Shown here in pieces: positions 1 to 12,497 of a stretch of 64,000 nt of DNA; position 1 is the stretch's first letter; the number at the start of each line of letters is the position of its first letter. The notes under the pieces were generated by a model. It had not been told where the DNA came from, made no database searches, and saw only the letters and a program-made list of their open reading frames with translations. A program made the position numbers and the translations under genes. Origin of the DNA: Rugalucina vietnamica (taxonomy: Eukaryota; Mollusca; Bivalvia; Lucinida; Lucinidae); NCBI GenBank assembly GCA_964017185.1, contig OZ024880.1, forward strand, positions 44,095,071-44,159,070, given 5' to 3'.

Positions 1-419
1 ACATTGCTGAAGCATTTGTACCTCAAATGACAGATCAAATGTCATTCACGCTTGAAGAATTTCTACTAGTAATGAAGATCTTGTCATCTAGAAATTAACC
101 TCAACTAGCTGGAGGATCTTCAAGCCACCCTAGGACACACTCTACCATGTCTGTCATTGTCCTCTCCCGACTCCACCCGATCTATCAGCGAAATTCAACA
201 CAAATGAAGTTGAAAGGTCAAGCACCACCACAAACCATATCTGAAATAGAACATCAGTTGATAACAGACCTAGATATTGTACAAATGGTTTCCTCTCAAC
301 TCAGTTGTGTATGAAATTTATTCTGCTCACAATTTACAGCAAACTGATACAAGCATACAACTTGAACATATTTCATCACCAGGTAAAAAGAATGCATGTT
401 TGTGAGGTTAACATAAATA

Positions 420-561
420 CACTTTAAATGTTGAAGTTTGAATAAAAATATCAATATGTTAGTCACGCAGGGTGCGCTTATGCATGTGTAGGGTGTTTCG
501 GAAATGACCAGGGCGTGCACTTATTGGAGCATGTGTGCTAATTAGAACAAATATTATGGTA
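420..561. repeat. 3' part of a TACCGTATTCG-type miniature element
   Basis: Matches the distal portion of the elements at 19495-19845 and 41289-41648: shared 'ATATCAATATGYTMGTC', 'GTGCGCTTAT', 'CGGAAAYGACCAGGG' and the 'TTAGAAC..ATAYGGTA' end. The left part is missing. Confidence 0.7.
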
Positions 562-616
562 TATCTAGCTACCAACCTAATTACTGCGTAGTTCTACAGG
601 TTTTTTTTCTATTGTA

Positions 617-2326
617 GGCGTCATACCTAGCCGATGTTAACACGCGATGGACACACGATTATGAAAATTTTCAAATTCGGCGGGGATCGTGAAGACATCG
701 GGCTATTCGTGAGTGCGTCGTTACCCATCGTATGTCCATCGGGAGATTTTTTAAGCCTTCGGCAGTACCATCGCGAGCGGCATCAAAATCTTTGACATGC
801 CAAAAAATTACAGGAAGGACACACGATGGTTCAATTTCGTGTTGAGTTCGCGAGTACATCTTGGCCATCGTAAAGCCATCGTGAGGCCATCTTCTCACAT
901 CGGGACTACATCGTACTTGTGTCGCGTGGTCATCGGCACCATCGGCTAGGTTTTGCTACACGATGACACTACTAGGGACACACGATGCTGCCCGATAGTG
1001 TTACGAAGGCAACACGACATCGGGTAGCCTTCGCAACGCCATCGTATAAGCATCGTATTTGAAAAATCTAGAACACGATGGCACTAAGATGGAAACACGA
1101 TATTAACCAAAACTGTTATAATACTTCCCCGGATAACGTGGACATACAAAACAAAAACAATTAGCACCCACACAACATTTTCTCAGAAGCCTCAAGTGGA
1201 ATACTTTTAAATCATGGCGTATTTCGATGAAAAAATTAGGAAAAAGAAGGTACAAGTAGGCAAAGACCAGGAAAAGGCGCAATCAGAAAAAGATTCCTAC
1301 TCCAAAAACCGCGGTGGGAAAAAACCAAACTAACAATCGGGTACTTATACCATGAAACATATCGTAAGCCGAATGAGCAGCTATTTTCCCAATAGGTGGC
1401 CATTCAGTTACATTAACTTAACTAAAACTATGAAGACACACATAAGGCGCCAACAGCACAAAAAAAAAAATTTAAACACCAAGACATAAAACAAAAAGAA
1501 CCACCACAGAAGTATCGCCTTGGAACGATCAGTAACACAAAGTTACTGGCGGGCTTAACCCGGTTTCACAGGCGCCTAACCTCACCCTCAGCTTCTGCAG
1601 TGGTTCATAACATTTAATAGTTAGTTCTTCGGTCCTCGTGGTGAATCTCTAACTAGTCAATGAATCATCAAGAACAAACAAATAAATCATGATAAACATC
1701 CCGATAGCACTGCTGCTATACATCAAGCTGGTGCATGACAAAAAAAAACTCCTGCAGGAGCAACATCATCTCTTACAGGTACATGTATTTGGCTTGTTCA
1801 TTACTCTGTCTTTAAAGCAGCACCCGTTTTTCTTCTAACAGACAAACCCATTGCAGAGTTCGACAAACGAGCGTTTAAACAAGAACAGTTTTGTGCCAGT
1901 TTCATGTGAAAGATGGATTTAAAGTACTAGAAAACTGTCACCATGAAGCTTGAACAGTGTTGTAAAGTTATTGATATTAATTAACTTATTACTATATGGA
2001 CGTCAACAACGAAAGCGTACAAAAATGCTTTCTCAAAAGAAACCATGTTTGCACGCAAATGAGACTGGGGCTCGTTCAACCACCAGCCTACAGTATATGT
2101 AGGTACCGTGTATTTTATGGAGACATGGACTGCAGTGGAACTGCGGAGTTGTTTCAAAACAAAACAGATAAAACGTTATTTTGGAGATGACTGTTAATGT
2201 CTTACCACATCATTCATGTACATTTTGGTAGATCCTTATCTTAGATAATCTGTTTGATCATGGTATGGCTATGATTGTAATGGCTATGATTGAAATTAAC
2301 ACCCATATCGGAAAGTTTCTTTGTAT

Positions 2327-2366
<40 letters not shown>

Positions 2367-3053
2367 GTTCCTGTGCCACTCGCAACATTCCCTCCAGGGT
2401 TCCACTTCAAGAATCCACTCCAATACGGCAGCCTAAGACCACTCCAAGACTCCAAGCCTTGGCTCCAACCCATAAATGAAAATTAAAACTTGAGATCCTT
2501 TAAGAGCAGCTAGCACATTAATGAGAAAGGGGATGGGCCATGCCGCGGTTTCGACTGTTAAAGTCTCGTCAGTGACGCTTTAGGTATGGCAACATGGAGC
2601 CAAAAAGAATTACTGAAATTTTTCAACTTTCAACAGGGTTGTCGATACAAAGACTAATATTATCCAAATGGGGCCAAACATATTAAACATTTATATAAGA
2701 AAATGAATCTTAACCGATAATAAATTCCTGATTCACGTGATGCCTTCGGGACACAATCGGGAATACATTTAACACTTAACACGATGTCGTCAGGCCATCG
2801 TGAAGCCATCGTGAGGCCTTCGTGTATCATTCGCAACAACATCGTATGCAAAACTGCCAGTTCCTCTATCTTCGCGAGTCCTTCGGGTATAATCGTGAGC
2901 TATTCGTGTGTCCATCGTGTTGCAATCGGCAGGCTTCGTGTATGCGTTGGCTCAATATTGGCTTTTTACCAAATTCGTGAAGAAAATCGCGCGAAATTGA
3001 AAATTTCATATTCGTGTGGCCATCGTGTGTCAAAATCGGCTAGGTATGACGCC
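617..3053. mobile_element. 2.4-kb TIR element with CCATCGTG subterminal repeats
   Basis: The left end GGCGTCATACCTAGCCGAT is mirrored at the right end (ATCGGCTAGGTATGACGCC). The match continues for about 60 bp with a few differences. Both ends (617-1100, 2745-3053) are dense in scattered, both-orientation copies of CCATCGTG/CACGATGG, as seen in foldback-type elements. The middle has no transposase frame; it carries a dispersed-repeat copy (about 1160-1590) and an A-run (2328-2363). No target-site duplication was recognised. Confidence 0.75.
1160..1590 (-). repeat. dispersed repeat, unknown class (copy 1)
   Basis: Reverse complement of 28820-29170 over several hundred bases: shared 'AACACAAAGTTACTGGCGGG', 'ATCGTAAGCCGAATGAGC' and 'CCCAATAGGTGGCCA'. 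It sits inside the 617-3053 element. No coding frame is recognised. Confidence 0.75.
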
Positions 3054-3807
3054 ACCTTATGCATACTGTTAGCTGGTCACACTTTGTTAACAAATGATGA
3101 TGCAGTAGACTCCTAGTTCTGTATGGGCCACCTCAACCCATTCCTCAACCTGAGAACCTGAAAAAGAAATTGCTATTATTTGTGACTAGTTAGCAACAAC
3201 TTAGCAACACATTGGCAACAAAATTTAGAATTACAGATCTGCTATTTTCATGTTTCAGCCTCACTGAATGGAAGTTTAAAGTATACAACATTTTTCTTAG
3301 CAAATTTCCGCCTAGCTTTGCAATTGTCATGACAGTAGTGAGAAATCTGTGAGTGTCACAGGTTGTATGACAGTAGAGAGACATTCACAAGGACACAAAC
3401 TGCTGGGGATAAACATTTATGTACTTCATGCAAATGAGTCAAATGCCGAGGGTCCCCACTGAATTTTGAATTTGAGGGTAGACTGGCTTACTGTTCTTAG
3501 TTTTACACCCCTGTGTATAGGCCTGTATGCAAATTTTCGGGGTATATGTATGGCAAACTTTAGGGTTAAAAAAAACAACACCTGTATAGAGGGTAAATGG
3601 GAACAATGATGACAAAATGGTGAACTCACTGGACGTCTGTCCAAGGATACCATGACAATCCAAATAAAGAAATTCTGATTCAAATGTATCAAATTAAACA
3701 CTAACAATCTGTCATAAATACATGTATTGTTGAAGAAATAGTATTATACAGGGTATGGATTTAAAAAAATGTTTTTGTATTGAAAAGGCAAGAAAAATCT
3801 ACATGTA

Positions 3808-3890
3808 CAGCAGGAGCAGATTGGCGCAGGGGTAGAGAGGTTGACTGCAGTCCCAGAGGCCCTGGGTTCAATCCACAGCCCATACATGCG
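3808..3890 (+). repeat. tRNA-like SINE head
   Basis: A box A-like TTGGCGCAGGGGTAGAG is followed about 40 bp later by the box B-like GGGTTCAATCC. The arms do not fold into a standard tRNA, so this is read as a SINE remnant rather than a gene. Confidence 0.45.
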
Positions 3891-4832
3891 ATACCTCCCT
3901 ATTTCCGAGGGATCTCCCTATTTTTGACAAAATTTTCCTATTTTGAATTTCAGAATTTCCCTAGATATCTTATACATCTCCCTATTTCAAATCAATAAAT
4001 TTCTTCTTTGTTTAATCATTCTCTGTATTTGGAAAGAGAAATCTCCCTCTTTGGCTTCTCAAGAGTATCACATGTATGCCTCAGCCTAGGCGCCTTTCCT
4101 TGTGATACCTTTTCTTTGAAGGTTTGCGAAATTTGTGAATATGCGGAAGGCCATACAATAAACAGGTTCATTGAAGCCTGTACCGTGAATATCATAGCCT
4201 GAGTTGTTATCAATGCAGCCCTAAGTCTATCCCCATGGGGAAGGGTGGGGGTTAGCTAGGTCAAATGTGGGGCAATGACTGTTAGAACTTGGAGTATCCC
4301 CACACTTCAGAGGAAATTCATGACAGGGCTTTGAACCTTCCCCAAGAGAGATTTTCTATTGCAAAGGGCAGCAGGTCTGGCTCATCTCCGAAAATCGTGA
4401 TCTAAATTATCGAGCATATATGCGACATTTAATTTTCTATATCAAGGGGAATCACTCCAAACCAATAATTCTGACTAAATAATGAAATGAATTGAGACTA
4501 AATAATGAAACGAATTGGAAATGGCTGATCACGCATATGCGCAATCTTCGATACTTGAGGTGTGGACTCCAGCTGTAAGGTCCCCCTCTTCAAAAAAGAT
4601 TACAACCCAGAAATAAAAGATTACAAACAGCTATTTTACTATCTGAAACTCTTTCAAAGATCAGAGATCAAAATGGTGTAAAAATTGGTTCGTAGAAAAA
4701 TTCTGTGATTCTGTCGGCAGATGGTTAAAATCCTTGTTCGTTTTGCAAAATTTTCGTCTGTACTTCTGTAGTTTCCCTCTACATGGTCTGATCACATCCG
4801 AAAAAAGCCAAGCCGATTCGTTGAAAACCAGG

Positions 4833-5085
4833 CATCCGAATAGCTCAGTGGTTTTGTACAGGAATTTCTGAGCTACATACCTATTCCCTAGGTTGAGGGT
4901 TCGAATCAAGGCTTGGACAAATATATTCTGTACAGAAATACAAAAGAAATTAATCAAATACCCGACGAAAAGTATGTGGCCTGGCTGTCGCCTTCCCAAC
5001 GCGGTGGTTTCACAGGCACATTCCAGGAAGCAGAGATGTGACCTGGCTTTCCTCCACCTCCTGCAGCCCTGCCGCACATAATACT
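4833..5085 (+). repeat. tRNA-derived SINE, family with 'GCGGTGGTTTCACAGG' body (copy 1)
   Basis: The head 'CCGAATAGCTCAGTGG' and 'GAGGGTTCGAATC' gives Pol III boxes A and B. The body 'GGCTGTCGCCTTCC', 'GCGGTGGTTTCACAGG' and 'CTGGCTTTCC' recurs at 63378-63615 in the same order. Confidence 0.65.
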
Positions 5086-5096
5086 CAGTAATGAGG

Positions 5097-6089
5097 CAGG
5101 GTTCCCACACAAATTATCAAATATAATTCCATGACTGTTCCATGATACAGTTGAACCTGCTGAATCAGCCACCTTTATAAGAGCTCCACCTGCATAAGAG
5201 AGCCAGTCTGAAACATTCCCAATAATTTTCACTATATTTTATCTCTGCATAAGACATCCACCTCCACAAGACAACCAGCAGCCAGTAAAATCAATCCCAA
5301 AATGCTTATAACTCTCTATAAGACAGCCACATCATACTTGCCTAAAGTCAAATTTTCCATTTACAAGCTGTTAATTGGACAATTATTATTCATTATTGTA
5401 TATAAAACAGTTAATTAGCAGAAAAATCAATTAAGTTATTTTTTTTTTTTTTTTTTTTTTTTTGTTGTTGTTTTACGAATTAAGTTAATACCCATGAGGC
5501 TTTGTATATATTTTTGTGTAACGAAGCATGAAATGATGCCAACTTATGAAACACATACAGGTAGTCCTTCCTTAGAAAGGACTTTTCTTGTGACAGTAAG
5601 AATATTTTCTGCATGACAACAGCTCTGACTGAACCTTGATAAGACAGCCACCTGTGTATAACAGCCAGCTTAGCTCACTCCCAAAGGTGGCGCTTTTATA
5701 GAGGTTTGACTGTAATTCCATGATGGGAGTTAAATTTCCAGGACTTATTTGTCTGTGTATTTGTTTATTTTTGTCACATAACACCTTTTAAAAGGCAAGG
5801 ATGGATAATTATATTGCAAAAGTAGCTTACTTCAAGGTATTATCTGTTTTTCTGATGAAGACAAATTAGTTTGAATGCCCTTTTGAAAAGCATAACTATT
5901 TATCAATATTCACTGAGCGAGCGAAGCGAGCGAGGAAAAAATGAATCCCAAAGACATCAAAACTGGCATTTCATAACAAAATTCCATGATTTATCCATGA
6001 TATTTAATCATTTTTCAAATTCCATGATATTTCCATGCATGGAATCTTTTTATAATTTTCCATGTGTTCCAGTGCCCGTGGGAACCCTG
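5097..6089. mobile_element. hAT-like non-autonomous element with a nested element
   Basis: The termini CAGGGTTCCCAC and GTGGGAACCCTG are flanked by ATGAGG on both sides (5091-5096, 6090-6095). The ends repeat ATTCCATGA-type words in both orientations. No transposase is visible. A second element (5146-5714) sits within it. Confidence 0.65.
5146..5714. mobile_element. TA-flanked miniature element (TACAGT..AACCT termini)
   Basis: Begins TACAGTTGAACCT and ends AGGTTTGACTGTA, with AATTCCATGA words of the host element resuming on the right. The interior repeats 'AAGACAGCCACC'-type words. It resembles mariner-type miniature elements by termini and TA target only. It contains a T-run at 5438-5463. 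Confidence 0.55.
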
Positions 6090-6337
6090 ATGAGGGTGTC
6101 GCAGTATCTATAGATAGATATATAGAAGGATAGCAATCGTATAAGCTTTCTATCGCACAGAACCACTTTAAAAATGTCTCATTTCTATTGAAATATGGAA
6201 CCTTCTGTACTGCCGGTAAATACATGGCGCCGTTGCGCATCTGCATGATAATTTTGATTGTGATTTTCCGAGTTTATCCAGACCTGGGCAGGGCAAAACG
6301 GAAAGTTTCGACCTCCAGTTTGTTCCCTTGGCGGTGG

Positions 6338-7710
6338 GGCTTATATCACAGATACTTGGGGTTACTGTTTAGATTTTTCAAAAAGCTTATACTTCTATTT
6401 TTTTTAAAAAAAAACACATACTTGTATTTTTTTTTCTTCATTTTTTTTATTCATTTTTACTGCATTAGTCCTGACATTATACAATTAGAAAAACATGTCT
6501 AGAATACATCTAGAAAGCATTAGAAAAACTGATAGGCAATCACTAATTAATGTAAAGAAAAAACACAAGATAAACAACTTCGCTTTTCCAAATACTCACC
6601 CGTCACTTTGAAAAGACAAACTGGTTCACTAATCCATAACTTGAATGGTGGAAGCGACATAGCCGAGTGGTTAGGGCACTGGCTTCTTGTGCTAGAGGTC
6701 CCAGGTTCGATCCCCGCCAGCGGCAAGAAAATTTGTTGGTCTGAACACGCTTCCTTTAGTGTGACTTGCAGGAATGACATGATACAGTGTGCCATCCTTC
6801 GGATCGGGACATTAACTGGAGGCCCCCTGTACAGGTTAAAGATCCCTACACAGGTTCTATCCTCATGCATGTAGGCTCATCCTGCAAACACACTGGAGTG
6901 TACAATGTACACCTCCCAAGAATAATCAGAAATTGATTGATGGGAGTAACAAAATAAAAAAAAAAATTACAAGAATCTTACATACATATCAGCATGTTCA
7001 GGAGTCATTACGCTTCAAACTGACGCAGAAAGCATTTAAATATTCCATTGCATAGCCAGAAAATTGGCTGTTAAACAATGATTCTCATCGCTACCGCACT
7101 GACTTGGCCGGAAGTTGGAACTGGATGTGACTGGATTCCGGGCGTACATTTGAAAACAGCGAAAACGGGTAACCAGCATTCAAACCGAAAGTAAAATCTG
7201 ATTGCATCAGACCTGATTGACCAATGAAAATAAGTGGTCCAGTCACATGGTAAATATACTGTAAACAACTGTGGCCATCTCAGTGCTGTAGCGATGAGAA
7301 CCGCTGTTTAACAGACGATTTTGTGGGTATGCAATGAAATATTTAAACACTTTTTGTGTCTGTTTTAAGCATTATCCTTCACGATCACGCCGATACATGT
7401 ACGATTCGTGGCTATAGCGGATAAGTGAAGTAGTTTCTCTGACAAAATGACGGGTGAAAGTTTTCATTCGCAAAAGTTGTTTATCTTGTGTTTTTTCTCT
7501 ACATTCAGGATGGCATATCAGTATTTTAATTGCTTTCTATAGATTCAAGACATTTTTTTTTCTAATTTTGGAAGCTTACGACTATTGCAGAAAAGCTAAA
7601 AAAGATAACAAAATTATAATTGTAAGTTTTGAAAAAAGTACAAGTATGAGCTTTTGAAAAAAAAAATCTAAACAGTAACCCCAAGTATCTGTGGCTTATA
7701 TCAGCTGTTT
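6338..7710. repeat. 1.4-kb foldback (inverted duplication)
   Basis: Left arm about 6338-7110 and right arm about 7265-7710 are reverse complements in matching order. Pairs include 'CAGATACTTGGGGTTACTG' at 6350 and 7670, 'AACACAAGATAAACAACTT' at 6560 and 7480, and 'TTCTCATCGCTAC' at 7082 and 7290. The left arm is longer because a SINE was inserted at about 6650-6960. Confidence 0.75.
6650..6965 (+). repeat. tRNA-derived SINE inside foldback arm
   Basis: Box A TAGCCGAGTGGTTAGGGC and box B GGTTCGATCCC are 35-40 bp apart. A unique body follows (CCTTCGGATCGGGACATTAA...), then an A-rich tail (AAAATAAAAAAAAAA) near 6950-6965. It is absent from the partner arm of the foldback. Confidence 0.7.
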
Positions 7711-8154
7711 CAGACGTGTTATTTAGAATTTGGCAGTTTCTGAAAGAAGGACAATAACTGCTGTACTTGTTCATTTTCAGTGCTGGCTTGACAAGAATTA
7801 TCTAAAAGCGCAATTTTACCGGACTGTACAAACTTGAGGTTTACCGAAGGAAAAATAAGACGCTAATCTCAGCTATGTGTAAATCCTTGACCTTGTGGTT
7901 GCCTGCACATTGCCTCCGACCGATTTCCAATCCAGTAACAAACATTAACCATTTACCAAGGATGGTCGCAGAAACACCCACAAGAACTGGTCTTCTCAGA
8001 TTCTCATTCATGAAAAATGATCATGGCGGAACGTCTCAATGGTAAACAATGCCGAGGATTCGTGGTCTGTGATTGGCTATGGTGCATCACGTGCTCCTCC
8101 ATTGAAAATAGTGCCCGGATGAAAGTGGGACAAAACTTCTTGAGCCTAAACTCA

Positions 8155-8215
8155 ACCTATAGTCGTTCGTCCCGAACGAACGGACGCGCTTCGCGGGTCC
8201 GTTCTAGAACGACCG
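8155..8215. repeat. short GC-rich palindrome
   Basis: GTCGTTC...GAACGGACGCGCTTCGCG pairs with GGTCCGTTCTAGAACGAC. It is a stem of about 25 bp with a small loop. No larger element boundary was identified. Confidence 0.5.
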
Positions 8216-8482
8216 TATTATTACAGGGATTGATCATTATAGCTGACAGCGTGATGTTGATAGGCAGGTTGTTTGTTGGCTTTCTCGTGATAATCTTAAA
8301 TGCCGGCATTGCAAGAGATTGTCTGCCCCCGTGCAATAATACAATGAAGGAACATTGTTTCTCGACAAATCGCCACAGATTTACATGCTTATTCAATCAT
8401 ATTCAGACACATTGATTTCGGCGGATATTTGTCTTCAATGCACCTAAATGGCAAAATGCAATAAGTTCCAGAAATGGGACAT

Positions 8483-8755
8483 TACGAAAACTTGCTCATG
8501 CAATAAACAGAGATTTTTTTTCAGCTGAAAAATATAAGAATTCCATCAGAAAAATTTTGATTTTTTTTTTTTATAATTTTGCTCAAAACATAGATTGTGG
8601 GTACACGTTAGAACCGCCTCGTCGAGGCGGTTTGAACGAGTACCCACAATCTATGTTTTAGAGCAAAAATTAGGTATACCCCTGCATACCCCAGTTTTAC
8701 CATATAAAAGTGGGGTTTAAGGGTGTAATCATTGCACTGACATGTTTTCCTGATG
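8483..8755. mobile_element. 'CATAGATTGTGGGTAC' palindromic element (copy 1)
   Basis: The central hairpin 'ACATAGATTGTGGGTAC'..'GTACCCACAATCTATGT' surrounds AACCGCCTCG/CGAGGCGG. It is flanked by conserved arms 'GAAAACWTGCYCATGYAA' and 'ATAAAAGTGGGGTTTAAGGG..TTTTCCTGATG'. Other copies: 21258-21516, 42716-42997, 53787-54020 (reversed). Confidence 0.75.
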
Positions 8756-9740
8756 GATTGTATCATTTGAAAATACTGCAGATGCTGTAGATATTTTGTG
8801 GAAGAAAATGCAAACAATCAAATGTTCTAATTGGGTCCAGTTGGTCCATTGTGTGTGTTGTGGGGGGTGGGGGTGGGGTAGAATGGAGAACACCAGAACA
8901 AGAGATCGTATGGTAGACAATTACTCTTGCTAAGTACCAAGAAATTAAAAAATGACATAAGGTAGATAATGCTGAAGAAATGCAGTGTACAGTTGGAAAT
9001 GAGTTGCCTCCCTTGCATGTGTTTTTCTTTGGATTTGAATATGTCAGAGTGAATTTAATGATTAATCAACATGATACTGAGATATTTTAGGCTCTCATAT
9101 TCACAGTTTTATTATGACAAGCTTAAACTTGAACTGACAGTTGCAAACTTATTAAAATGCATGTTTCTATGAAAGGTTTTGGCGACATTGGGACTGCAAA
9201 TAAAATAATCCTTTTTTAATAAAGAAGGTTTATTTAATCTTTATATAATAATTCCTTTTACATGCATTGATCAGATAAATGGGTTAGGTTCAGAGTTTAC
9301 ATAGCTTAAATGTTTCTTATACCATAAATTTTCTAAATATTGATCAGTCTGTTGGCAGTTTTAGATGTAGGCAAACGGTGCAAACCATGTTCAAACTGGT
9401 CTGAGTTATCAGAGTATACACTAATTGGAATTTTTTATTCTACCATTTTCATTGAAGCAATATTTTCCATGAGTTGGATTGATAAGAATAAAGTGTATGG
9501 ATGTCCAAAATTTTAGGAGATTTACTGCAGGTGATGTGAAAGTTTGCTTTCATCCACTAAAACAGGTAAATAGAGTCCCAACACAGATGTTGTTGCTTTT
9601 CTATCTAAATCAATTAGTGCACCAGCCTGTGGTTTATCAGTGAATAATCACACACCTGTTGACACCTTTCTGGTAAACTGATGTAATAAACTAGGCCACA
9701 GGTAACAATACCAGACAGGTGAAAGGTGAACTACTGAATA

Positions 9741-9975
9741 TGGGTCGTGGCATGAGAAAACTGGTCTTCAAGGTTTCCAACCAGCTCTTACACAAACCAG
9801 CCTGTGCAGTCACAGAAGAAGGCTAGAAGCTTGAAATTTGAGTTATAAGTGAAGCAGGAATTGTACTATCTTTGTAGCAAAGACAAAGATGCTGATCAGC
9901 TGTGCAGTACTGCACAGCTGATCTGCATCTTTGTTTTCGCATAGGCAAAATGCCGGTTTTATCATCATGCGGCTC
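9741..9975. mobile_element. TGAGCC palindromic miniature element, copy 1
   Basis: Diverged copy (ends TGGGTCGTGG / GCGGCTCA). The central hairpin reads GATCAGCTGTGCAG-TA-CTGCACAGCTGATC rather than the usual CTTCGC form. Confidence 0.75.
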
Positions 9976-10737
9976 ACATAGTCTGCATGCCCTCAGGGAT
10001 AATGGACTGGTCCAACCTAATTTGAAGTTTGAATCAAAGAGGTCATGACACTGAAGTGGTGTATTGAGGTGTTCCTGGTGGTGGTTTATGTGAAACACTT
10101 TCGAAAACATGGTTTAGCATAGGAGGATGTATAAATTGTGTTGGTTGGTGGTGATTTTTTCGAACACATGGATATTTGCACGGTTACAGGCTTTGCCAGG
10201 TAGTTATAAACAATGACAACAAAGAAATGTGAAATGTCATAATTTTGATTTTATCATGAAATTGTTATCAGTTTTATATTGAAGTATTTGCATTGTCCTA
10301 TGATTTTATGTATTGTTTATAATGTCTGTGGTATATGGTAATATCTGTGGTATATGTTAGACCGCAAGTGTGTATGAGTGAGAACATTGCCCCCACACAG
10401 GCGTGGTTGGGTTGCTCTGGAGGCAGGGGGAGGGGGTGTATTGTGTTTGGGGTGGGGGATGGGGGGGCGGGGGAGGGCATAGAGGGTAATGTAATGTGAT
10501 ACAGGGATGACACCTGCTATTGGTCAGTGGTGCTTTACGTCCATGGTCAGCTGCTGAGGTCATACTCAGATACTGAGAGTTATTCTAGCTGCAGTCACTG
10601 ACAGAGACCAGGCTTGCTACCTGTATTTCCGAGTAAATATAGTAATGAAGAGGACAATATTATAGGGCTGCAATGGATCATCTTCATGTCCAGCGTATTT
10701 CTTTCATGAAGATTTGACTACGAAAATATTTCTATAT

Positions 10738-11190
10738 AGGGATCAAACATGATTTTCCATTCATTAACATTCGCTAGGTCCCGAGGGGAGTGTTGAAAAC
10801 CGAGGGCGTAGCCCGAGGTTTTCAACACTTCCCGAGGGACTTAGCGTATGTTAATGAATGACAAAATCATTTTTGATCGCTATTATTGCATAAATTCTGC
10901 AGAAACGAAAGAAAAAAGGTGCAGAAACGAAAGAAATATGGTGCACTATATTTTACAGCCTCATCACATTTTCATACGCGTAAAAGCTTTCGTTTTTATG
11001 CTCGTTTCGGGCGGACTTCAGTTTCTCATTACTAGCACGTGCTTTGCATGGTGCCCAGTAACGAGCATAAGTAAAAGCCATGTATTAACAGCACGTGCGC
11101 GTGTGAATTGCAATATTAATGCATGGCTTTCTCTTCATTAATAAATGGCTGTTAATATCGTGTTACACGGGTATTTATGCAATAATGAAC
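10738..11190. repeat. double-hairpin element
   Basis: 10755-10860 is a near-perfect stem: CATTAACATTCGCTAGGTCC...GTGTTGAAAACC on the left arm and GGTTTTCAACACT...ATGTTAATGAATG on the right. A second, looser inverted pair (TATTATTGCATAAAT at 10880 and ATTTATGCAATAATG at 11173) follows. No coding content. Confidence 0.6.
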
Positions 11191-11302
11191 ATTCTTCCTC
11201 TTCTAGCATGATTAGGTAAGCACTGGTAACCTGCCTCCAGGTAACCTCTCGAGGACTATGGTAACTGTGTATCTAAACATTAAATCAGCAAATGAAAATA
11301 AA

Positions 11303-11525
11303 AGGTGGCCTAGTGATAGAGCATCGGACACCTAATTGAGAGGTCCTTAGGGTTCGATCCTCAGATGGGGCACTGTGTTTTGTCCTTGAGAAAGACACAT
11401 TAACTTCCCAGAGTACTGGCAAGGTCTATAAAGAGACCTTGGTATTGGTTTATACTCAGGGAGCAGAACAACTACATGACTGAAAAGTTGTTGACGGGGA
11501 CATTAAACCTCAATACAAACAAAAC
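11303..11525 (+). repeat. tRNA-derived SINE with 'GTTGACGGGGACATTAAACC' tail
   Basis: Box A TGGCCTAGTGATAGAGC and box B GGTTCGATCC, body 'AGAGTACTGG', tail 'CTGAAAAGTTGTTGACGGGG' then ACATTAAACCTCAATACAAACAAAAC. It is the best copy of a family also seen near 21935-22850, 43175-43375, 47660-47770 and 51620-53150, and in reverse near 12500. Confidence 0.75.
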
Positions 11526-11764
11526 TGTAATGTAGTATGGTCATTAAGTACCCAAATCCTTAGCAAGAATGTGGATAAGTTGAGATAAACAAGGATTCAG
11601 TTTGTTAAAACTGTTTCAAATTACAATTTGTACACCAAAACTGTTGTATAACCAGCATACCATCTTTAAATGTTTGTCTTGTAAACAAATTCAAACAGCT
11701 TGATAAATTGACAAATCAAAAAATGTGACTGAAATTTAACCATCTTCAAAGTATGAAAAACAAA

Positions 11765-12060
11765 GTGAAGCCACGTTCTCACTGTCCCGGTTTAGCTCTC
11801 CGGTTCAGTCTGGTTTGATAAACCGAGATAGAACTGTAGGGCTACCGTGATAAACCAGGAAGAACTGGGGAAAATTGTTGAGCCTTACCGATTGTATTAA
11901 ACCAGGGCGAACCTGGAGAGATGTCAAAAGCCGGGTAAAACAGGGGGACTTCAAGACAAACCATGATACCACCGGGGCGCGATCGTAATAAATTGGGATC
12001 ATTGGGCGTAAACCGTGGGAGGCCAGGATGACACAGGGTTCACAACTGATCTGTGCCATT
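11765..12060. repeat. degenerate 'AAACCAGG' repeat tract
   Basis: Scattered words GATAAACC, AAACCAGG and CCGGT recur every 30-50 bp in both orientations. The tract looks like decayed element sequence; boundaries are not resolved. Confidence 0.35.
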
Positions 12061-12497
12061 GTTTTTACGTAGGCAAATATAAGCTTTTTTTTCATGACAT
12101 GGCTCGTGTGACTGCTGCTTTTACCATGGAAAGTCAGTGATAACCTGTGTTGCCTCTTATGGGTAGCCTTGTTTATTCCTTTGTATGGTAGAAAGTTGTT
12201 CATATTTCAAATAACTTGCTTATCTCAGATTATTGTAGGCTCAGATTAATTATAATTACATGTAAGGTTTAGGTAAATAATTATATAGTTGACTTGATTA
12301 ATTTGATAGTAATTTTAAAGATAAATAAACATTTATATCTGTCTTGCCTCCTCCCAAAACATTCCTTCTAGTACTGTTTAAGTATGTGTAAAGTTTTAGA
12401 GATATTTTGTCCTTTTAGTTATCCAGACCTTGGATTCAAAGTAACCCCGATCTTTATTGGATCTGAGTCCAGACACAACCACAACTGAGAACAACCA

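Noticed and set aside
4661..5110. 149-codon minus-strand frame
   Set aside because: Overlaps a SINE copy; low-complexity translation without a domain.
8017..8415. 132-codon open frame
   Set aside because: No domain, crosses a palindrome, no similarity recognised; likely chance.
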